Below are positions 59,401-64,000 of a stretch of DNA of 64,000 nucleotides, piece after piece. The DNA is from Pempheris klunzingeri. Its lineage: Eukaryota; Chordata; Actinopteri; Acropomatiformes; Pempheridae. The stretch covers positions 8,411,477-8,475,476 of the forward strand of contig NC_092035.1 in NCBI RefSeq assembly GCF_042242105.1, read 5' to 3'. The notes below the pieces were generated by a model, which was not told the origin of the DNA, made no database searches, and saw nothing but the letters and a program-made list of their open reading frames with translations. The translations under genes were made by a program, and so were the position numbers. Every line of letters starts with the position of its first letter. Within the stretch, counting starts at the first letter, position 1.

Positions 59401-62400
59401 TCTGTTTTAATGAGGTTTAAGTGAGTTTTAGGGACTTTTTCTGTACATCAGGGGCATCAACCGCTGCAAATAACAACATACACACTTACACCTAAACAAA
59501 ATCACACACACAGACATTATGCACTGCTTGCTTCCATCTCCTTCAGCCAGAGGCCAATTCTGGCTCATTATCAAAGAGGGAGAAGGAGAGAGAGAGAGAG
59601 AGTCTTCAAAGTCCTGAATGTGGCTGGGAAGAAGGGGAGATGAGAGGCCGAGATACATGTGGATGGGAGAAAAGACTAAGGGATAATTAGAGAGAGAGGA
59701 GGCGAGTGAGAGAGAAGGGTGGAGAGAACACACACACACACACACACACACACACGTACTACACATCATCAAAGCAATGACTACAGTTTCCCACCTGTTG
59801 CTTTTTACAAACCCCCCCCTCCCCTGACACACACACAGACTGGTTTACAGGGGCGTAGCTATAACTATATCAAGATGGCAATCTCGCGATCCAATGCACC
59901 ACCCTGAGTGCAACACAAAATGATCCGTCTATCAGCACTGACTTTTACTGACACACTGAAATGACTTGAAATTTAAGAAAGTGGCATTTAAAGGGATGAT
60001 AGCAGCATCTTAGCGCACCTTCAGGCCCCAAATAAGGGGGCAGCATGCGGCCGCAAATGTATAGTGTGACCAGTAGATCCATGATGTTATGGCAGTGGTT
60101 TAAAGGGTCGTTCCATCAATTTAACAGCTAAAGGTCAGTTTTCTCTGCATAGGATTTAAAATGTCTTCTGTGGCTCTGAAGGATGTTTCTGAAGTTTGAG
60201 AAAAGAACCCTGGTCTCATGAAAGACAGTGGGTGACAAAGACACTCACACCAGGAACTTAACAGCATCGGATGCTTCAAGCTTGACTGCTCTTATTAATA
60301 TGTCTCTCACAAGTCCCCCACCTTAATGGTAATACATTACTAAATAGGTGGAGTACCCATTTAAAATCCTATAAGACAGGATTTCACAACTCTTACAAGT
60401 TATAATAGTGACCATTAAAACACAACACAAGGCCAGATGTCATTGTAAGGCAATAAGACTGGATTACTGTTATTACATCCCTGTGGATCAACCCGACATC
60501 CTCACACCAGGTTTGCCTTCTCTCTCCTATTTCACTGTCAGTTCAATTAGCTTTGTTGGCAAGTGTATTTGAAACTGCTAGAGAAAATGTTGCCAGAGCA
60601 TCTCTCTCTCTCTCTCTTTATCTCTCTGTTCGGTGTCTTCAAGTTCTCCTGCAATCTCTGATTCTCATGACATCAGTGGGCAGTTATTCTGCCCGGCAAC
60701 CCCCCCACTAGAAAATCTGTCATTGGCTAGGATATTATTTCCCAGAGAGTGTAAGACCCTTGAACACACGTGCACGCATGTACGCACACACACACACTCG
60801 CGCGCGCATGCACACACACACACACACACACCACTTAACCCATGTTTACAAAACCCCTGATCCCAGAAAGCTCTTCCAGCTGTGCTCTGGGTGTATCAGT
60901 GTGTGTGCATGTGTGTGTGTGAGACATGTGTCATCATAACCTTTTTAATCAACGTGTTGACGTTTAAATGACAGAAACTTGGTCTGGATTCAAAAACTGG
61001 GAAAAAGAGATCCAGTCTCGCTCTCCCAACCTCTTGCTTTTGCCCTCCATCTTTTCTCTTGTCTCTCTCAGTCTCTATCTGGTTTTCATCAGGTAGAGAG
61101 AGTAAAGAAAGCATGACAACTGTGTGTTAACAGAAAAAGAACATGACACGTGTTCATGCTGTATTTCTATACTCATTTCCATATTTGTATAGTCTCTGTT
61201 TTTCTGCTGGTTTCTGGAGAAAGGATGAGTGAAGCAAGAGAAGATAAAAATGAGGGAACACGAAGGTGTGAGAACATAAACATCTAACGCGTAATTAAAC
61301 GAAAGTTGTGTGCTTTCTTCTGACCAGGATCCAAAAGAAACCTCTGTTAAATCACTTCTGATTTATTCATGTAAAAATTTAAATACCACTGAATTTATAG
61401 CATCTATCAGAATCTATCCATCTGTATGTGGCCATATACACCACTGACATTGGCTTGGTGAAACACAGACACTAACATTCACGATATAAAATTTGTATCT
61501 GAACATCTCAAACATGGATGAGATCAATCACTGTGATTAAATGTCACAATTAGGTATTCATTTGAAGGATTCAAACCATTATGGCCATAATGGCCTCCAA
61601 ACAAATGCCACAGAACCAAAACAATCTGGTCACAATACAAAGTATTGTGGTTTTGTTTTTGTTTTCTGGGACCACAAAGTACTTTCAGACACCAAACCCA
61701 ACAATGAGGTGAACATATTTCTCTCCACACTCCCATATTTATTTATTTTCCTATGCTAAAATCTCCTTTCAGCTTTAACTGCTGCACCAGCTCACTCTAC
61801 AGGAGAATGTCAGCACTCAGAAAGGCCCATCAGCTGCATGAACAACCCAAACAAGTCAAATATCTAAAGCCAGCTGTGACGCAAATTGTGGTTACAATGA
61901 TCCTTAAAGTGGTGTAGTGTGTCTGCAGCCTGTGAAACAATGAACCCAGAAACAGCAGACGTAATACGGACATGCTAATATTGTTTTCTATGGTTTCGAT
62001 GTATAATTAGCCCTCAGGTTGCAGCATGTGAGTTTAAAGCTGAGCTCTGTCCAAATCTGCACCGTGGTTTGGCTGAGGTTTCTGTGGCAGCACTGCAACA
62101 ATTACGAGGTGGTCTGGTTGCTAGTTGTGGCTCTGGAACACAAAACCTCACGTTTTCAACGCCCCCAGTGTGTTCACCCACTTAAAGACTGACAGCGGTG
62201 GTCTGGAATGGATTTAAGCAGTCACTTAAATCCTCGGTTCTTAATATAATGGGCCAATATTGGACATCAGCCGTCAGTGTCTCCCCAGGTAGTCTGTGCA
62301 GGCATGTTTTCTAAATATGATTCATACAAGATTGCACTCACATATTTTATTGATATTTATTTCAGATTGACGAGAACTTATGCTGATTTTTAAGGTGGAT

Positions 62401-63756
62401 GAATACACATATCCAGTATTTCAGCATTTCTCGGTATAAATTGTTCTTTTGAGGCCCACGTTCTTATTGAGCACTTAATGTTCTGGTCTGTGTTTCTTCA
62501 CATGGTTGTTGTTGTTTTCAAGTTTGATGTACTATAACTGTTCCTGTCTTTTGAGCATGTTTTTAATGTTCGCTGGCTGAAAAGCAAATTGCCATTCAGG
62601 AACTAATTGAGGTTTACTTTACTTTCTTTCATCACAGTTATACTGTCCTGAGGGTGAACAGCCTGTGAAACAACATTTAGATCATTTCAGGGGATTACAC
62701 CTTACGATTACAACCTTAGATGCTACTTACATTAATGCTGCCATTACAATTTGTGTAAAAACCTTAATATTAAAGGGAGGAGAAAGAGACATACATATTC
62801 GTAAATACATCTGTGGAACTGAATCAAAGTATTTCATTAAACCAAATTCAGCCAAGGGGTTAAGATGATAGTACCAATCAGCTCCACAGTAAATAAAATT
62901 TCCACTGACAGCACCCCATCTGGTTTGTAATAAGAGCTCGATATCTGCAGGTGACGTGTCCATCTAAACCCGGTTTGACTCACCTCCGACTGGGCTGATC
63001 TTGTTGGTAATGGCATATCTCAGGATCCGCTCCTCCTTGACGTACATTACAAACACCCTCTCCATGGTGATCTGCAGCGTCTCCGGGGCAGCAGCACGGT
63101 TGTCATGTCGACAGCCACGGTAAGTGATGTTCTGCTTCAGCTGGAAGGAGAAGGACTCTGAGCCTCGGTCTGCTGAAACCACCGAAAACTCCCTCACAGA
63201 GGTGGAGGTGACAACTGCAGAGAGAGAAGGAGGGGGTTGCAGGCAAACGGAGACATCAAATGTTACACATAATTTGACTGGTGGTGTTAGGTTTACCAGA
63301 TGGGTAGTACTGATAGGTCTCCTTGAAGGGATCCATGGTAACTTCAGCTCCAGGGGGCAGGAAGGGCACATTGCCGTTGATTACAGTATCCACAGTGAGG
63401 TGGTTGTGGTCATCAAGGCCACGGCCTGTCTGGATGATAGACAGGCGCTGGTTGCCTGGATAGAAGATCACCTCTGCACGACGAGTGAACTCAGCACCTG
63501 GTAATATAATCATTCCATCAATAAATCAATTTGTTTGTTTATCTATTTATAGATTTTCATTTTCATACTGCAGACATAACAATGCAGCAGTAGAATATCA
63601 TAAAAAAGTGAAATGTCTGCAATGATTAGCTCTGTACACACGTGCATCTACGTCTACATGCGCACACACAAACAGCTGCTTCCTATTAGAGAGGGGAGGT
63701 GGAAGCCTGATATCACATCACATCCCTGGAGACAGTACAGCTGGCTGGGGAGACCA

Positions 63757-63787
<31 letters not shown>

Positions 63788-64000
63788 CCCCACACAAACA
63801 CTGCAGAGAGGAGTTCCCTCATCTTGCAGATGTGAAAAGTGAAAAGTCAAGATGTACAAGTCAATGTACTTTATCAAACACACACACACACACACAGTTT
63901 ACCTGTGACTTTGAATCCTGCTTGGCTATTGGGCAGCTCCAGAGCAAATAGCCATCCAAACAGTTCCCCTATCGGTGCAACTGGCATCAGAGCCCAGCCC
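40219..64000 (-). CDS. nid2: nidogen-2 with expanded thyroglobulin array (5' end off the window)
   Basis: Thirty-five exons join in frame to 1,481 residues plus one base; the N-terminal NIDO region lies beyond 64000. Order: G2 barrel (63903-64000, 63297-63497, 62984-63214); three EGF domains (58290-58436, 57434-57562, 56119-56244); ten tandem thyroglobulin type-1 units (55846 down to 47840); an eleventh unit (45683-45812, 45496-45596); the YWTD propeller (45234-45406, 44928-45057, 44663-44834, 42661-42818, 42060-42183, 41811-41923); and an 11-base last coding exon (40219-40229). The end [17 protein letters not shown] stops soon after the propeller, as NID2 does, and lacks the final EGF of NID1. 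Nidogens bridge laminin, collagen IV and perlecan in basement membranes. Human NID2 has 1,375 residues and two thyroglobulin domains, so this protein should be several hundred residues longer. Confidence 0.95.
41811..45406 (-). other. nid2: nid2 YWTD (LDL-receptor class B) propeller exons
   Basis: Six exons encode the propeller that binds the laminin gamma-1 chain in nidogens. Blade motifs are [41 protein letters not shown] and [10 protein letters not shown]. The second blade has FWVD in place of YWTD. The first exon starts with a Pro-rich linker ([19 protein letters not shown]) that matches the human NID2 linker PTVAPPMVRP. Confidence 0.93.
42819..44662 (-). other. nid2 intron within the propeller
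   Basis: About 1.8 kb with no exon. It holds CA and TG runs at 43003-43020, 43421-43440, 43840-43875 and 43971-43991. Confidence 0.6.
45496..45812 (-). other. nid2: nid2 last thyroglobulin type-1 domain (ancestral second copy)
   Basis: Exons 45683-45812 and 45496-45596 encode a domain beginning [17 protein letters not shown] and containing [26 protein letters not shown] and KPAC. It matches the second thyroglobulin domain of human NID2 (CERWRENLLEHYGG) closely, so it was not part of the local expansion. The donor GTAGGT at 45495 was chosen over GTATCT four bases later because only it keeps the frame into the linker. Confidence 0.92.
45813..47839 (-). other. nid2 intron between the ancestral second unit and the array
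   Basis: About 2 kb of AT-rich sequence with no exon or decayed thyroglobulin unit that I can recognise. Confidence 0.55.
50505..51800 (-). repeat. duplicated block, copy 1 (units D and E)
   Basis: Units D and E with their introns match units H and I at 54235-55345. The 115-base intron inside D and about 100 bases past its acceptor side are almost identical to those of H. E and I also share the flanking intron text ending ATGCAACAAGTCAGTCTCAC. This is a segmental duplication nested in the array. Confidence 0.85.
54235..55345 (-). repeat. duplicated block, copy 2 (units H and I)
   Basis: Counterpart of 50505-51800, offset by 3,730 bases at D/H and 3,549 bases at E/I because of indels in the intron between the units. 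The intron in I is 82 bases against 80 in E. In H one base change turns KTHC into KTYC. Confidence 0.85.
56440..56478. repeat. (CA)n microsatellite
   Basis: Perfect CA run of 38 bases in a nid2 intron. Confidence 0.95.
57975..58026. repeat. (AGAGA)n pentanucleotide microsatellite
   Basis: About ten tandem copies of GAGAA in the intron between the first two EGF exons. Confidence 0.95.
58437..62983 (-). other. large nid2 intron between G2 and the first EGF exon
   Basis: A 4.5 kb intron without recognisable exons. It holds a tRNA-like repeat at 59222-59297, (CA)n at 59729-59755 and 60783-60830, and GA-rich stretches near 59570-59720. Confidence 0.6.
59222..59297 (-). repeat. tRNA-derived SINE head or tRNA pseudogene
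   Basis: On the minus strand AGATTCAGTTGGTAGAG resembles an A box. GGTTGGATTCCCAC, about 30 bases later, differs from the B-box consensus GGTTCGATTCC by one base. Spacing fits a tRNA body, but the anticodon arm is not convincing, so I read it as a SINE head. Confidence 0.5.
62984..64000 (-). other. nid2: nid2 G2 domain exons (partial at window edge)
   Basis: 63903-64000 encodes [16 protein letters not shown], matching PLAPVGGIIGWMFAVE of NID1. 63297-63497 encodes [16 protein letters not shown] and [16 protein letters not shown]. 62984-63214 ends [16 protein letters not shown]. Together they form most of the G2 beta-barrel that binds perlecan and collagen IV. The domain start and everything N-terminal to it is outside the window. 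Confidence 0.93.
63759..63787. repeat. (CA)n microsatellite
   Basis: CA run in the nid2 intron; a second short run lies at 63877-63896. Confidence 0.9.

Overview
The window is vertebrate genomic DNA. Genes are split by GT-AG introns, intergenic space is AT-rich, and (CA)n, (TA)n and (GA)n microsatellites are dense. The gene content (hemopexin/Wap65-like, connexins, SAP18, RTRAF, nidogen-2) and an interspersed palindromic repeat of the kind common in spiny-rayed fish indicate a teleost, probably a percomorph. All calls rest on hand splicing of the sequence and on family knowledge; no database search was run.

Layout: (1) 1-5.6 kb, mostly non-coding, with a repeat copy at the left edge and a possible non-coding first exon near 3.6-3.8 kb. 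(2) 5,718-8,318 (+), a single-exon TRIM32-like protein with a coiled coil and NHL propeller but no RING or B-box. (3) 9,488-13,028 (+), a complete ten-exon hemopexin/Wap65 gene. (4) 13-20.8 kb, gene-poor. (5) 20,850-23,263 (-), gja3-type lens connexin in three coding exons. (6) 28,706-30,264 (-), a beta connexin (gjb2/6/8-like) in four coding exons. (7) 33,673-35,224 (+), sap18. (8) 35,884-38,463 (+), rtraf. (9) 40,219-64,000 (-), nidogen-2, running off the right edge, tail to tail with rtraf.

The most striking feature is nid2. Its thyroglobulin type-1 region, two domains in human NID2, is here expanded to eleven. Ten two-exon units stand in tandem between 47.8 and 55.9 kb. All keep six cysteines, the CWCV core and reading frame, and at least one block of two units has been copied recently with its introns. 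The two connexin genes are also unusual in having coding introns, at positions that do not match each other.

Functionally the genes are not one pathway. Nidogen-2 is a basement-membrane linker, the connexins form gap junctions, hemopexin is a secreted haem-binding plasma protein, SAP18 belongs to Sin3/ASAP complexes and RTRAF to the tRNA-ligase and cap-binding RNA machinery. Human orthologues lie on 11p15 (HPX), 13q12 (GJA3-GJB2/6, SAP18) and 14q22 (RTRAF-NID2), so the window joins several human synteny blocks.
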